Assembly: GCA_008125075.1 (NCBI GenBank) | Contig: VLTH01000003.1 | Coordinates: forward strand, 69,199 to 133,198 | Reading direction: 5' to 3' | From: Acetivibrio alkalicellulosi | GTDB lineage: Bacteria > Bacillota > Clostridia > Acetivibrionales > Acetivibrionaceae | Length of the DNA stretch: 64,000 bases | Part shown: positions 33,654 to 42,953 of the stretch, piece after piece | Layout: every line of letters starts with the position of its first letter | Position numbering within the stretch: the first letter of the stretch is position 1 | Program-made: the position numbers and the translations under genes | Notes under the pieces: generated by a model | What the model was told of the DNA's origin: nothing | Seen by the model: only the letters and a program-made list of their open reading frames with translations | The model's database searches: none

Positions 33654-34364
33654 ATGAGTGAAAAGATGATTTTTTTTGTAGAAGACGAAAAACATATTCA
33701 AGAGTTAGTTAAATTTAATTTAGAAGAAAAAGGTTATAAGGTAAGGGTTTTTGAAGATGGTGAGAGTCTATTAAAAGAGTGTAAACATGCTTTACCTAGT
33801 TTATTTATACTTGATGTTATGCTTCCAGGTATAGATGGTTTTGAAATATGTAGAAGAATACGTCAGGACAATCACCTAAAAAAAATACCAGTTATAATAT
33901 TAACTGCAAAAGGTGAAGAATTTGATAAAGTTTTAGGCCTTGAACTTGGTGCAGATGATTATATTACTAAACCCTTTAGTATAAGAGAGTTTGTTGCAAG
34001 AGTAAGAGCAATGTACAGAAGAGCCGATAGCAATGAGAACAATGAAATAGAAGTAATTCGAGCAGGCAACATAAAGATTGATTTTTTAAAAAGAGAGGTG
34101 TTTAAAGATGACAAATGCCTTGAGCTATCATATAAGGAATTTGAAATACTAAAGCTCCTAATATTAAATAAAGGAAAGGTTTTATCAAGAGATACACTGT
34201 TAGAGAAAATATGGGGATTTGATTATTTTGGTGAGACCAGAACGGTTGATGTACATATAAGATATTTAAGACAAAAGATAGAAGATAATGATAATCAACC
34301 TGTATATATTGAAACAGTTAGGGGAATAGGTTATAGATTTACTGATAAAGAGGTAGATAATTAA
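33654..34364 (+). CDS. phoB: Phosphate response regulator (OmpR/PhoB family)
   Basis: 236 residues. Receiver with acceptor Asp in LFILDVMLPGIDGFE and KPFS, then a winged-helix OmpR domain with LSYKEFEILKLLILNKGKVLSR split by the recognition helix TRTVDVHIRYLRQKIED and GIGYRF. By context it is the regulator that binds the TTTAACA arrays at 29138 and 39712. Could be called phoP. One base separates its stop from the phoR start. Confidence 0.92.
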   Translation: MSEKMIFFVEDEKHIQELVKFNLEEKGYKVRVFEDGESLLKECKHALPSLFILDVMLPGIDGFEICRRIRQDNHLKKIPVIILTAKGEEFDKVLGLELGADDYITKPFSIREFVARVRAMYRRADSNENNEIEVIRAGNIKIDFLKREVFKDDKCLELSYKEFEILKLLILNKGKVLSRDTLLEKIWGFDYFGETRTVDVHIRYLRQKIEDNDNQPVYIETVRGIGYRFTDKEVDN

Positions 34365-34365
34365 A

Positions 34366-36138
34366 ATGAAAAAAAAAATATTCAAGTACTATATTATTCT
34401 ATTTGTCTGTGTATTGTTTATCACAGCTTTTTTTACTTCTACAATATCAGGAAGGTTTTACAAATTAGAAGTTGAAAATAAGCTAATTGCCATTGGTGCA
34501 TCAATTGAGCATTACATTGTAAATATGGCAAAGTATGAAGAAGTAGATTACAATTATGTGTCAAAAGATTTTGCTGATTATATAAATAGTGCAGAAAATT
34601 ATTTTGGGTTCAATGATAATATAAGAGTTACTATTGTGGACTTTAATGGTAATGTTCTAGGGGATTCTGATGCAAACTATACGCAGATGGAAAATCATGG
34701 ACAAAGAAGAGAAATAAAACTGGCCATGGAAGATGGATTTGGAAAAGATATTAGAAGAAGCCATACTATTAACACTGACTTATTATATGTTGCTGTATCG
34801 TTAAATCAACTCGATATTATTGCCAGGATTTCAGTTCCACTTTCCCAGATAAAAGAAATAAACAAACTTATATGGTTATATACTATTTTAACAACATTAG
34901 TGGCAATACTTTTGACTATTATTGTATCTGTTAAAATATCCAATTCATTGATAAGACCTTTTAACGAATTAATAATTGCATCAAAAGAAATATCTAATGG
35001 CAATTATACTGGGAGAATAAATTTAAAATCAAAGGATGAAATAGGTCAATTATCAAACTCCTTTAACGAAATGGCAGAAAAACTTGAAAAGACAATAAAT
35101 GATTTATGGTACAAAAAAGTTGAAATAGAATCTATTGTAGACAGTATGACGATTGGTATTGTTGCAGTAGATACTATGTATAGAGTAGTTTTAATAAATC
35201 CAGTTGCAATTGAGTTATTTAAAGTAGATAGTGGTAAGAATATAATTGGCAACAACATTGTTGAGAGCATAAGGAACAATCAGGTGAATGTTATTTTAAG
35301 GAATACTATTTATAACAATAAACCTTTAGAAAGTGAATATATTTGTATGGATGATACAGTATTAAAGCTTTCTACAAGCCCAATAAAGCCAAAAGTTGAG
35401 GACAGTAAAAACTCAGGTGCTATTGTATTTATACAGGATGTAACAAAAATTAGGAAGCTTGAAAAAATAAGGACGGAGTTTGTATCTAATGTTACACATG
35501 AGCTAAAAACTCCTATAACTTCAATTAGAGGTTTTATTGAAACTTTAAAAGGTGGGGCTATAAATAATCAACAGGTTTCAATGAGATTTTTAGACATAAT
35601 AGATATAGAGGCAGAGAGACTACATGCTCTAATTGATGACATATTACAGTTGTCAGAAATTGAATCCAGACAAAATGGTCCAAAGATTGAAAAGCTAGAT
35701 ATTAAAGTAGTTGTAGATAAGGTGATTGAAGTAGTTCAAAACATTGCACAAGAGAGAAGTGTGACTTTATACAACGAAGTAGAAGAGGGGCTTACTATTA
35801 ATGCAGACAAAAACAGACTAAAACAGCTATTATTAAATTTAATTGATAATGCAATTAAATATAATGTAAAAAATGGAGCTGTTAATATCAAAGCTTACAG
35901 AAGTGAAGGGAAAATTGTGATTATAGTAAAAGATACTGGTATAGGTATTGATTCTGAGCATTTTTCCAGAATATTTGAAAGGTTTTATAGAGTTGATAAA
36001 GGAAGATCAAGAGATCAGGGCGGCACTGGATTAGGTCTTTCGATCGTAAAACACATTGTTAATCTTTTTAGTGGAGATATAAAAGTAAATAGTAAATCAG
36101 GAGAGGGAAGTGAGTTTATAGTTCAGTTACCTATTTAG
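34366..36138 (+). CDS. phoR: Phosphate sensor histidine kinase PhoR
   Basis: 590 residues. Membrane helix about 7-26, outer sensor domain, second helix about 168-188, HAMP, PAS (about 250-365), HisKA with phospho-His in FVSNVTHELKTPITSIRGF, and HATPase (NLIDNAIKYN, VKDTGIGID, GTGLGLSIVKHIV). Last gene of the pst-pho cluster; it phosphorylates the response regulator when phosphate is scarce. Confidence 0.93.
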   Translation: MKKKIFKYYIILFVCVLFITAFFTSTISGRFYKLEVENKLIAIGASIEHYIVNMAKYEEVDYNYVSKDFADYINSAENYFGFNDNIRVTIVDFNGNVLGDSDANYTQMENHGQRREIKLAMEDGFGKDIRRSHTINTDLLYVAVSLNQLDIIARISVPLSQIKEINKLIWLYTILTTLVAILLTIIVSVKISNSLIRPFNELIIASKEISNGNYTGRINLKSKDEIGQLSNSFNEMAEKLEKTINDLWYKKVEIESIVDSMTIGIVAVDTMYRVVLINPVAIELFKVDSGKNIIGNNIVESIRNNQVNVILRNTIYNNKPLESEYICMDDTVLKLSTSPIKPKVEDSKNSGAIVFIQDVTKIRKLEKIRTEFVSNVTHELKTPITSIRGFIETLKGGAINNQQVSMRFLDIIDIEAERLHALIDDILQLSEIESRQNGPKIEKLDIKVVVDKVIEVVQNIAQERSVTLYNEVEEGLTINADKNRLKQLLLNLIDNAIKYNVKNGAVNIKAYRSEGKIVIIVKDTGIGIDSEHFSRIFERFYRVDKGRSRDQGGTGLGLSIVKHIVNLFSGDIKVNSKSGEGSEFIVQLPI

Positions 36139-36251
36139 CAATCTAGACCTAAATACGGGTGCATATTAAATACACTCTCAAAGTACCTAGTTTTGCATAA
36201 ATATTCACATAAGTAATTGAGGTAAGGATATAGTATAAAATAATTTAACAC

Positions 36252-36290
36252 AAAAAAATGGCATAACATAAAATGTTAGTGCCATTTTTT
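36252..36290. terminator. Bidirectional terminator between phoR and the stalk-domain gene
   Basis: AAAAAATGGCATAACAT and ATGTTAGTGCCATTTTTT form a hairpin with A-run and T-run on the two sides, serving both convergent genes. Confidence 0.85.
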
Positions 36291-36325
36291 ATACATATAT
36301 ATTTTTTATACTATTTACTATTTAA

Positions 36326-37054
36326 CTACTCAACGATAGGATTAAAGAAATATGCAGTGGTAACTGGTGTTCTAGTAATGGCAGCATCAGCTGCAAATCC
36401 CACAGTTTTTACTCCGGTTATGTCAATTTCTTCAATTTTCTTGATTTGACCGCCTTCGATGTCAATATTTGCTAATGACTCTCCAGTATCTACATTATAT
36501 ATACGCAGTATGTATGAATAACCCTCTCCAGGAACATACGCATCAAAAGATAATTTACTGTATCCACCACCTATTTGAGCTTGATATGATCTAGCAATAT
36601 TGGAAGAAGAAGATGCATTCCAAATTCTAAAGCTTACTCCGTCGTCAAACACCGTAACAGCACCAAGATCTCCTTCAACTGTTAATGAACCTTTATCAGT
36701 TACTTTGCTACTAAAGTCTGATGTTTTTGCATCAAATCTTAATACACTCCTTGGTTCCTTTTGTTCTGTACCAAGAATAACAGTTTTTGTAGAGGCTTCC
36801 CAATCTACAGGTAGATCAAGCATATTGCTGACGGCACGAATTGGAAGATATGTAGTACCATTATACATAATAGGATATACAACATTTCCTGATCCGTCTC
36901 TCATTTCCTGTACAACACCTTGATATCTTACACTGACTTCCCGACTCAATATTGCCTTTATTTCGGAATTTACCGAAGCTCCAAAAACAGCAATACTTGT
37001 ACAAAACATAATTGCACTAGATACAACAGCGATTTTTACTTTCTTGTTAACCAA
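36326..37054 (-). CDS. Secreted stalk-domain (copper amine oxidase N-like) protein
   Basis: 242 residues. Signal peptide (about 1-26) and a copper-amine-oxidase-N-like 'stalk' repeat (about 35-95: YPIMYNGTTYLPIRAVSNML and WEASTKTVILG), followed by a beta-rich C-terminal domain (about 105-240) resembling NPCBM-type carbohydrate-associated domains (FDDGVSFRIWNA...). Extracellular, probably wall or polysaccharide associated; the exact role is unknown. Start TTG at 37054, 8 bases after GGAG; a GTG at 37063 overlaps the ribosome site. Confidence 0.8.
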   Translation of the reverse strand: MVNKKVKIAVVSSAIMFCTSIAVFGASVNSEIKAILSREVSVRYQGVVQEMRDGSGNVVYPIMYNGTTYLPIRAVSNMLDLPVDWEASTKTVILGTEQKEPRSVLRFDAKTSDFSSKVTDKGSLTVEGDLGAVTVFDDGVSFRIWNASSSSNIARSYQAQIGGGYSKLSFDAYVPGEGYSYILRIYNVDTGESLANIDIEGGQIKKIEEIDITGVKTVGFAADAAITRTPVTTAYFFNPIVE

Positions 37055-37251
37055 AGCGTTCACTCCAATTCTATATAATATTAGTTACTAATCAATTATA
37101 TGACAATGGAAGAACTTTATCAAACTTTATGTCAATCACTATAACGAAAAAAACACTATTTTTCAACATAAATCTTCTTTTTTATTGTATTCTCTATAGC
37201 CTTTTAAAAAATTCCTGAAATCTACTTTTTTTCCTTTAGACAAATATTCCA

Positions 37252-38118
37252 TTATTTCTTTCCTATAGGAATATATATTTCACTAACAGAGTTTTCATTA
37301 TAAGGTCCTAAATACTCAGCACCATAGTATTCAAAATTAAAATGACCGGGCAATTTATAGTCACTTGCTGGTAGCCACTCTTCGTATATATACTGATAAG
37401 TATGTCCTACTTGATTAGCTAATCCTTTATGCCTGAATTTTAAGTAAGTTTGGTTTGGTATAGTTTTTGCTGTCAATTGAATTGGAATGAATTCAAGTTC
37501 ATCAACTTCTATTGCCACATAAAAATATATGCTATCATTGTCTTGATCAGGAAACCAAAATTGTAGCTGATAAAACTTAAAGGGTTTTTTCACATTTGGA
37601 ATAACAGATATGTTTTGTGTCAAAAGAGACCAATGCTCTGTCAAATCATTTCCCATTGATAAATCATAATAAAATGGGATTCCCACTAACTTTATTTCAC
37701 CTAAATATACTATTTCTGGTTCCTTATCCAGAGAATGCTCATTTTTTTTTAGTCGATTATCAGTTATAGGTTGAAGTAAAAATTGCCTATTAATAGTACC
37801 TTCTTTGCGAACTTCTGAAGGATTTTTGTTGACAATTTTATAAAATGCTCTTGTATAAGCTTCTGAACTTCCAAAACCAAATTCAATGGCTAAATCAATA
37901 ATTCGTATGTCTGTTTCAATAAGTTTTGAAATTGATTCAGTTATTTTCCTTGCCAATATATATGATTTTGGAGAGTACCCTGTAATAGATTTGAACAATC
38001 TGCAATAGTAGTAGAAAGAAAACCCCAACTCCTTAGATAAATCTAAAACAGATATTTTTGATCGGATGTTATTCTCTATTATTTGAATAGATAATAATAT
38101 AAGCTTTCTATTATTCAT
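37252..38118 (-). CDS. AraC-family regulator with GyrI-like effector domain
   Basis: 288 residues. An N-terminal pair of HTH motifs (about 8-105; DLSKELGFSFYYYCRLFKSITG, DLAIEFGFGSSEAYTRAF, split in the usual AraC way) precedes a C-terminal GyrI-like small-molecule binding domain (about 125-288). This is the Rob/SoxS-BmrR-like layout in which the second domain senses amphipathic compounds. It follows trmO by 12 bases, so probably co-transcribed. Ligand and targets are not known. Confidence 0.88.
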   Translation of the reverse strand: MNNRKLILLSIQIIENNIRSKISVLDLSKELGFSFYYYCRLFKSITGYSPKSYILARKITESISKLIETDIRIIDLAIEFGFGSSEAYTRAFYKIVNKNPSEVRKEGTINRQFLLQPITDNRLKKNEHSLDKEPEIVYLGEIKLVGIPFYYDLSMGNDLTEHWSLLTQNISVIPNVKKPFKFYQLQFWFPDQDNDSIYFYVAIEVDELEFIPIQLTAKTIPNQTYLKFRHKGLANQVGHTYQYIYEEWLPASDYKLPGHFNFEYYGAEYLGPYNENSVSEIYIPIGKK

Positions 38119-38130
38119 ACTAATTCCCTC

Positions 38131-38589
38131 TTAGAAATTAAAAAAATTACTCCAATCATAATCAGCAGAATCTTCAATACAATTTGGTAAACCATCACAC
38201 CATTTAGGTAATTTATATTCTTTTACCAAATCAGTACATGGATAATATGGTTTAATGTCAAGAATGGGTGTTCCGTTTTCTGCATCTATATAGGAAGTAT
38301 ATATTATTCCTAAGTCAAAATCAATGCTTTTAACATCAATAATACTTATGCAAATTGGATTAGGCCTAAGTGGTGATCTAGTTGCTAAAATTCCAATAGA
38401 ATCTGGCCCGTTCTTATAGGGTTTTTCTGAGGACATAATTTTACGCAAATCAGGGTTATCAACGTGATCTGCCCACCAAACAACAATCAGGTGGCTAAAC
38501 TCATCTATACCCATCAGTGCGTCTTTGTACTCTTTATCAATTTCAAAACTATTATTGCCATTAATTCTACCTATTTTTAATAGTTCCAT
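38131..38589 (-). CDS. trmO: tRNA t6A37 N6-methyltransferase TrmO
   Basis: 152 residues of the TsaA/YaeB/UPF0066 family, which methylates N6-threonylcarbamoyladenosine at position 37 of tRNA-Thr using SAM. Visible family motifs: MGIDEFSHLIVVWW, ATRSPLRPNPICIS and DAENGTPILDIKPYYP. Somewhat shorter than E. coli TrmO, as is usual in Firmicutes. GGAGG precedes the ATG. Confidence 0.88.
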   Translation of the reverse strand: MELLKIGRINGNNSFEIDKEYKDALMGIDEFSHLIVVWWADHVDNPDLRKIMSSEKPYKNGPDSIGILATRSPLRPNPICISIIDVKSIDFDLGIIYTSYIDAENGTPILDIKPYYPCTDLVKEYKLPKWCDGLPNCIEDSADYDWSNFFNF

Positions 38590-38809
38590 TTTAATTGCCT
38601 CCTATTTTATTAAAATTAATATAGGTATATTATAGACTATTACACAGAACAACTCTTGATTTAATTTGTTCAAAAACAATATAAAATTGATAATATTTGC
38701 TTAATGTTTAATTGGCGAGGGAATTTTAGATCTTAAATAAATATATATGGAGTTTACTTATATACTTTTAAGGTAAGCTTATTATTAGATTATTTATTAA
38801 AAAATAACC

Positions 38810-38838
38810 TTCCAAATGTAATTGTACAATGATATAAT
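38810..38838 (+). promoter_or_regulatory. Promoter of the heptad-repeat protein gene
   Basis: TTCCAA, 17-base spacer, TATAAT at 38833-38838. A good -10 with a weak -35, in the 281-base gap after the divergent trmO. Confidence 0.5.
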
Positions 38839-38870
38839 TAAAGTAAAAATAAAATTGAAAGGAAAAATAT

Positions 38871-39407
38871 ATGACAAACGAAGAATTTCAAAAATTAGTT
38901 TTAGAGCAACTTTCAGGACTAAAAAATGATGTAACAGGAATTGAAAATAATGTAACAGGACTAAAAAATGATGTAACAGGACTAAAAAATGATGTAACAG
39001 GACTAAAAAATGATGTAACAGGAATTAAAAATGATGTAACAGGAATTAAAAATGATGTAACAGGACTTAAAAATGATGTAACAGGACTTAAAAATGATGT
39101 AACAGGACTTAAAAATGATGTAACAGGAATTGAAAATAATGTAACAGGACTAAAAAATGATGTAACAGGACTTAAAAATGATGTAACAGGACTTAAAAAT
39201 GATGTAACAGGACTTAAAAATGATGTAACAAGTATTAAGGTTCGTCAAGATGAAATTTACCAAGTTGTTAAAGCCATTGAACATTCTAACCAAGTTGGGA
39301 AAGCTGAGCTTGATAAACACGAATTCAGAATTGCCAAAGTAGAAGGAAAATTCAAAAAAGTTGCAAAAATAATGGATGAAGACATTGATAAAGCATCAAA
39401 TCTCTAA
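38871..39407 (+). CDS. Coiled-coil protein with 15 near-identical heptads
   Basis: 178 residues, no signal peptide or membrane helix. Residues 15-119 are fifteen copies of a heptad (TGLKNDV with variants TGIKNDV, TGIENNV), giving hydrophobic residues at regular i, i+3/i+4 positions as in a long coiled coil. N- and C-terminal caps (MTNEEFQKLVLEQL; about 120-178 with KVRQDEIYQVVKAIEHSNQ) are non-repetitive and also helical. I do not recognise a function; similar short cytosolic coiled-coil proteins occur in clostridia. A strong -10 and AAAGGA ribosome site show it is a real gene. Confidence 0.75.
   Translation: MTNEEFQKLVLEQLSGLKNDVTGIENNVTGLKNDVTGLKNDVTGLKNDVTGIKNDVTGIKNDVTGLKNDVTGLKNDVTGLKNDVTGIENNVTGLKNDVTGLKNDVTGLKNDVTGLKNDVTSIKVRQDEIYQVVKAIEHSNQVGKAELDKHEFRIAKVEGKFKKVAKIMDEDIDKASNL
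38913..39227 (+). repeat. 21-bp tandem repeat inside the heptad-repeat gene
   Basis: Fifteen 21-base units with few differences, in frame. Near identity at synonymous sites indicates recent expansion by slippage or recombination. It is not a CRISPR array since there are no spacers. Confidence 0.95.
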
Positions 39408-39605
39408 TGTAAAACGTCATTTAAAGAATGGGTTATGTTTCTACCCTTAAATTCATGTTTCTTAATTTCTCTCAAGGCAAAAATTTCCGTAAATCATTGC
39501 ACTAGTTATTTCTTGCAAACTATCAAGTAGGTAGATATTAATAATCGTTATCAGAATCGTAATTACAAAATCTTTCAATCTAACATTTAATAAATGTTTA
39601 CTGAT

Positions 39606-39638
39606 AAGTCTGCTACAAATTATTTTTAGCAGGCTTTT
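39606..39638 (+). terminator. Terminator hairpin after the heptad-repeat gene
   Basis: AAGTCTGCTA pairs with TAGCAGGCTT, followed by TT. It lies about 200 bases past the stop; the rest of this 426-base gap up to the Pho box is AT-rich. Confidence 0.65.
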
Positions 39639-39711
39639 ATAAATTTTGGAATAAGTAAATTCAAAACACTTGATTTTTCAAGCTTTGCAACAGAATGTAT
39701 TATTAAAAAAG

Positions 39712-39758
39712 TTTAACATTTGCTTAATATAGATTTAAACATATAGAGTTATTATAAT
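39712..39758 (+). promoter_or_regulatory. Pho box and promoter of the alkaline phosphatase gene
   Basis: TTTAACA at 39712, CTTAATA at 39723 and TTTAAAC at 39734 keep the 11-base period of Pho boxes; TATAAT at 39753-39758 is the -10. Same architecture as the pstS promoter, so the gene should be induced by phosphate limitation. Confidence 0.78.
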
Positions 39759-39833
39759 TATGGTCGACCAAATAATAAAATATCAAATTACACACTTTAA
39801 CCATTGTAGATAATTGAAAGGGGATACTTAATA

Positions 39834-41699
39834 ATGTTTAAGTTTAAAAAAGGAATTATTGCATCTTTACTAGTAATTATATTTATAACTTCATGTGTTT
39901 TCACTGCTGTAATGTCAAATGAATTTAGTTTTTCTAACGCAAATAATGACTATTCAGGAAGAATGCCAAAGTATGTGTTTCTCTTTATTGGTGATGGAAT
40001 GAGCTATCCACAAATAAACTCAGCTGAAATATACGAAGGAAGTCTACTTTATGGGGACTCAATGGTTAACATAAGAAGACTTAGCTTCACAGAGTTTCCT
40101 GTAGAAGGTGTATGTACAACTTTTGATGCAGAATCATTTATTCCAGATTCAGCTTCAACAGCTACATCAATAGCATCAGGAAAGAAAACATTAGGCGGAA
40201 TTATCAACATGGATACAACAAGAACATCTTCATTTACTCCATTCCCATACTTATTAAAAGAAGAAGGATACAAAATAGGTATAGTTAGTAGTGTTCCAAT
40301 AGATCATGCAACACCTGCAGCTTTTTATTCAAGTGTTCCATCAAGAGGCGATGATTACGAAATTGCAGTTCAGCTTGCAAACAGTGGTTTTGACTATTTT
40401 GGTGGTGGAGGAATCCGTAGACCAAGAGGAAGAAGTGGTGACCTACCTTGTGCAATTGAAATGGCTATAAATAATGGATATACATATGTGAATACATATG
40501 AAGAAATTTTAGCTCTTAATAAAGAATCAGGAAAAGTAATTGCAGTAAATCCAGTTTTAGATAGTTCATCTGCTTTGCCATATGAATTAGATCGTGCAGA
40601 AGATGATCTTTCACTTGCAGATTATACAAGATTAGGTATTGACTTATTGTATGATGAAAAAGGCAAAGGTTTTTTCATGATGGTTGAGTCAGGAAAGATA
40701 GACTGGGCTTGTCATGCTAATGATGCAGCAGCGTCAATTCATGACACACTTGCATTTGAAAGAGCTATAAATGAAGCTATTGAGTTTTATAATAAACATC
40801 CAAAGGATACTCTTATAATTGTTACAGGAGATCATGAATGTGGTGGAATGACACTAGGATTTGCAGGAACAGGATATGACACATTCTATGATAAAATAGC
40901 ATTCCAGACTATGTCATACATTGAGTTTGATAAAATTATTGAAGACTATAGATCAAATACATCAAGAGAAGATGCAACTTTAGAAGACTTACTTCCTGAA
41001 ATTAAAGCAGCATTTGGTTTAATAATGTCAACTGATGAAGATGCACAAAATTATCCTATAATGGTTCTTTCAGATTTTGAAGTTCAAAAATTAGAAGATG
41101 CTCTAGTTCACACAATGACTCCAAGAAATCAAAGACAGTATACTCCAAATGACAGACTTTTATATGGAGGCTATGAGCCATTATCAGTAACTTTAACACA
41201 CATTTTAAACAATAAAGCAGGTATTGGCTGGACATCATATTCACATACTGGATTACCTCTTCCTGTTTATGCAATGGGATCAGGTCAGGAAATATTTAAT
41301 GGAAGCTACGATAATACTGATATCTACAAAAAAATAGTTTCAATAATGAATCTAAATGATCAAAAACCAGCTAAAAGTGATCCAACAGTATCTTATGTTA
41401 TGACAAATGATTGGGGCTCTGGAGCAACTATAAATGTAACAATACATAACAACACTGATGCACCAATAGATGGATGGCAATTAGATTGGAACTTCCAAGG
41501 AAGTCAAAAAATAACGAATATGTGGAATGGTCAGTTTACTCAAACAGGAGCTAATGTTACAGTAACAAACAATACTTATAACAGAATTATACCAGCTAAT
41601 GGATTTGTAACTATAGGTTTTAATATTTCTTACAATGGTAATATTAGAGTACCTAGAACATTTACTTTAAATGGTGGTCCTGTAAACATAGAAAAATAA
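39834..41699 (+). CDS. Secreted alkaline phosphatase fused to a cellulose-binding CBM2
   Basis: 621 residues. Signal sequence (about 1-40); PhoA-type alkaline phosphatase domain (about 45-500) with metal ligand Asp in FIGDGM, nucleophile Ser106 in PDSASTAT, VESGKIDW, VTGDHECGGM and the late metal His in SYSHTGLP. A C-terminal CBM2-like domain (about 515-621) starts around SYVMTNDWGSGATINV and has GWQLDWNFQG, MWNGQFTQTG and FTLNGG; two surface Trp are kept and the third is Tyr. The domain is clearly related to the CBM2 of the GH11 xylanase at 3113-4684. It would hydrolyse phosphate esters outside the cell while bound to cellulose (inference). Pho-box control fits phosphate scavenging. Fusion of these two families is unusual. 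Confidence 0.9.
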   Translation: MFKFKKGIIASLLVIIFITSCVFTAVMSNEFSFSNANNDYSGRMPKYVFLFIGDGMSYPQINSAEIYEGSLLYGDSMVNIRRLSFTEFPVEGVCTTFDAESFIPDSASTATSIASGKKTLGGIINMDTTRTSSFTPFPYLLKEEGYKIGIVSSVPIDHATPAAFYSSVPSRGDDYEIAVQLANSGFDYFGGGGIRRPRGRSGDLPCAIEMAINNGYTYVNTYEEILALNKESGKVIAVNPVLDSSSALPYELDRAEDDLSLADYTRLGIDLLYDEKGKGFFMMVESGKIDWACHANDAAASIHDTLAFERAINEAIEFYNKHPKDTLIIVTGDHECGGMTLGFAGTGYDTFYDKIAFQTMSYIEFDKIIEDYRSNTSREDATLEDLLPEIKAAFGLIMSTDEDAQNYPIMVLSDFEVQKLEDALVHTMTPRNQRQYTPNDRLLYGGYEPLSVTLTHILNNKAGIGWTSYSHTGLPLPVYAMGSGQEIFNGSYDNTDIYKKIVSIMNLNDQKPAKSDPTVSYVMTNDWGSGATINVTIHNNTDAPIDGWQLDWNFQGSQKITNMWNGQFTQTGANVTVTNNTYNRIIPANGFVTIGFNISYNGNIRVPRTFTLNGGPVNIEK

Positions 41700-41725
41700 A
41701 ATAAATAAATAATATCTACTATATT

Positions 41726-41756
41726 AACAAGGGATATATATTTTATATCCCTTGTT
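41726..41756 (+). terminator. Hairpin after the alkaline phosphatase gene
   Basis: Near-perfect inverted repeat AACAAGGGATATATA ... TATATCCCTTGTT, without a strong T-run. Likely terminator or partial terminator before the YibE/F gene. Confidence 0.65.
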
Positions 41757-41783
41757 AGAAATTTATTTAAAGGAGTTATTAAT

Positions 41784-42938
41784 TTGATTAAAAGTATTTT
41801 AAAAAGTACAGAATTTTATTTTGTTGCTGTAGTTATCGTTTTTATTCTTGTTCTTTTGTTTATTCCAACTGGTTTTGAAAGAGAAATCTATCCTAATACA
41901 ACTAGAGCAAAAGCCTTAATACTTGAAGTAGATAATTCAAATGTTCGTTCAGCTCGTATTATACAAGAAGGAGAACAGAAATGTAAAATTCTAATTCTTA
42001 ATGGGAAATTTAAGGGATATGAAGCAAATGGCATAAATAGGCTTACTGGAAAACTTGAATTGGACAAAATATTTAATGAAGGTGATAAGGCATTTGTTGT
42101 AATTGACTATAATAATGATAGTATTCATTTTGTAAATATATTGGATCACTATCGTCTAAACATTGAATTAATTCTTTTTATTGCATTTGTACTTTTATTA
42201 ATAATATTTGCAGGCTGGATAGGAGTTAAGTCTGTTCTTTCATTTATTCTTACTGTATTATTGTTGTGGAAAATACTACTTCCTTCGTTTTTGAAGGGTT
42301 TAAATCCTATATTTATTTCTCTTCTTGTTGTAACTATAATGACCACCATTACACTTTTTCTTGTGGCAGGTCTCAATAAGAAATCACTAGTTGCCATACT
42401 TGGTTCACTTTCTGGATCTTACTTTACTTGTATTTTAGCCATAATATTCGGTAGTCTTTTTAAAATTCATGGTGCCGTTATGCCTTTTTCTGAAAACTTA
42501 TTGTATTCAGGATACTCCCACCTAAGACTGTCTGACATATTTATAGCAGGTATTTTTATAGCATCGGCTGGAGCAATTATGGATCTTTCGATGGATATTT
42601 CTGTGTCAGTTTTTGAAATATATCAAAAGAAACCTGATTTAACAATCAAAGAAGCTATTTTTTCAGGATTTACAATAGGAAGAGCTGTTATAGGTACAAT
42701 GACAACAACACTTTTATTGGCATATTCAGGTGGATATGTAGCGATGTTTATGGTATTTATGGCTCAAGGAACACCCATATTGAATATATTAAATTTAAAT
42801 TATGTATCCTCTGAAATTTTGCATACTTTAGTAGGTAGCTTTGGTTTAGTTACAGTTGCACCACTAACAGCTATTTTAGCTGGTGTAATATTTCATAAAA
42901 ATACTTTTAAAAGTATAAGTAATGGCGGGTGCATGTAA
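41784..42938 (+). CDS. YibE/F family membrane protein
   Basis: 384 residues. One N-terminal helix, an outer beta domain (about 35-110), then some seven helices (about 125-375). The conserved YibE/F core includes GWIGVKSVLSF, SGSYFTCILA and GAIMDLSMDISVSVFE. A transporter-like family of unknown substrate. Start TTG at 41784, 8 bases after AAAGGAG. It may share the alkaline phosphatase transcript if the intervening hairpin is leaky. Confidence 0.85.
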   Translation: MIKSILKSTEFYFVAVVIVFILVLLFIPTGFEREIYPNTTRAKALILEVDNSNVRSARIIQEGEQKCKILILNGKFKGYEANGINRLTGKLELDKIFNEGDKAFVVIDYNNDSIHFVNILDHYRLNIELILFIAFVLLLIIFAGWIGVKSVLSFILTVLLLWKILLPSFLKGLNPIFISLLVVTIMTTITLFLVAGLNKKSLVAILGSLSGSYFTCILAIIFGSLFKIHGAVMPFSENLLYSGYSHLRLSDIFIAGIFIASAGAIMDLSMDISVSVFEIYQKKPDLTIKEAIFSGFTIGRAVIGTMTTTLLLAYSGGYVAMFMVFMAQGTPILNILNLNYVSSEILHTLVGSFGLVTVAPLTAILAGVIFHKNTFKSISNGGCM

Positions 42939-42953
42939 CAAATGTGAAGAAAG

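Noticed and set aside
38913-39227. CRISPR-like regular repeats
   Set aside because: The units are contiguous 21-mers in frame with no unique spacers and lie inside a coding region.
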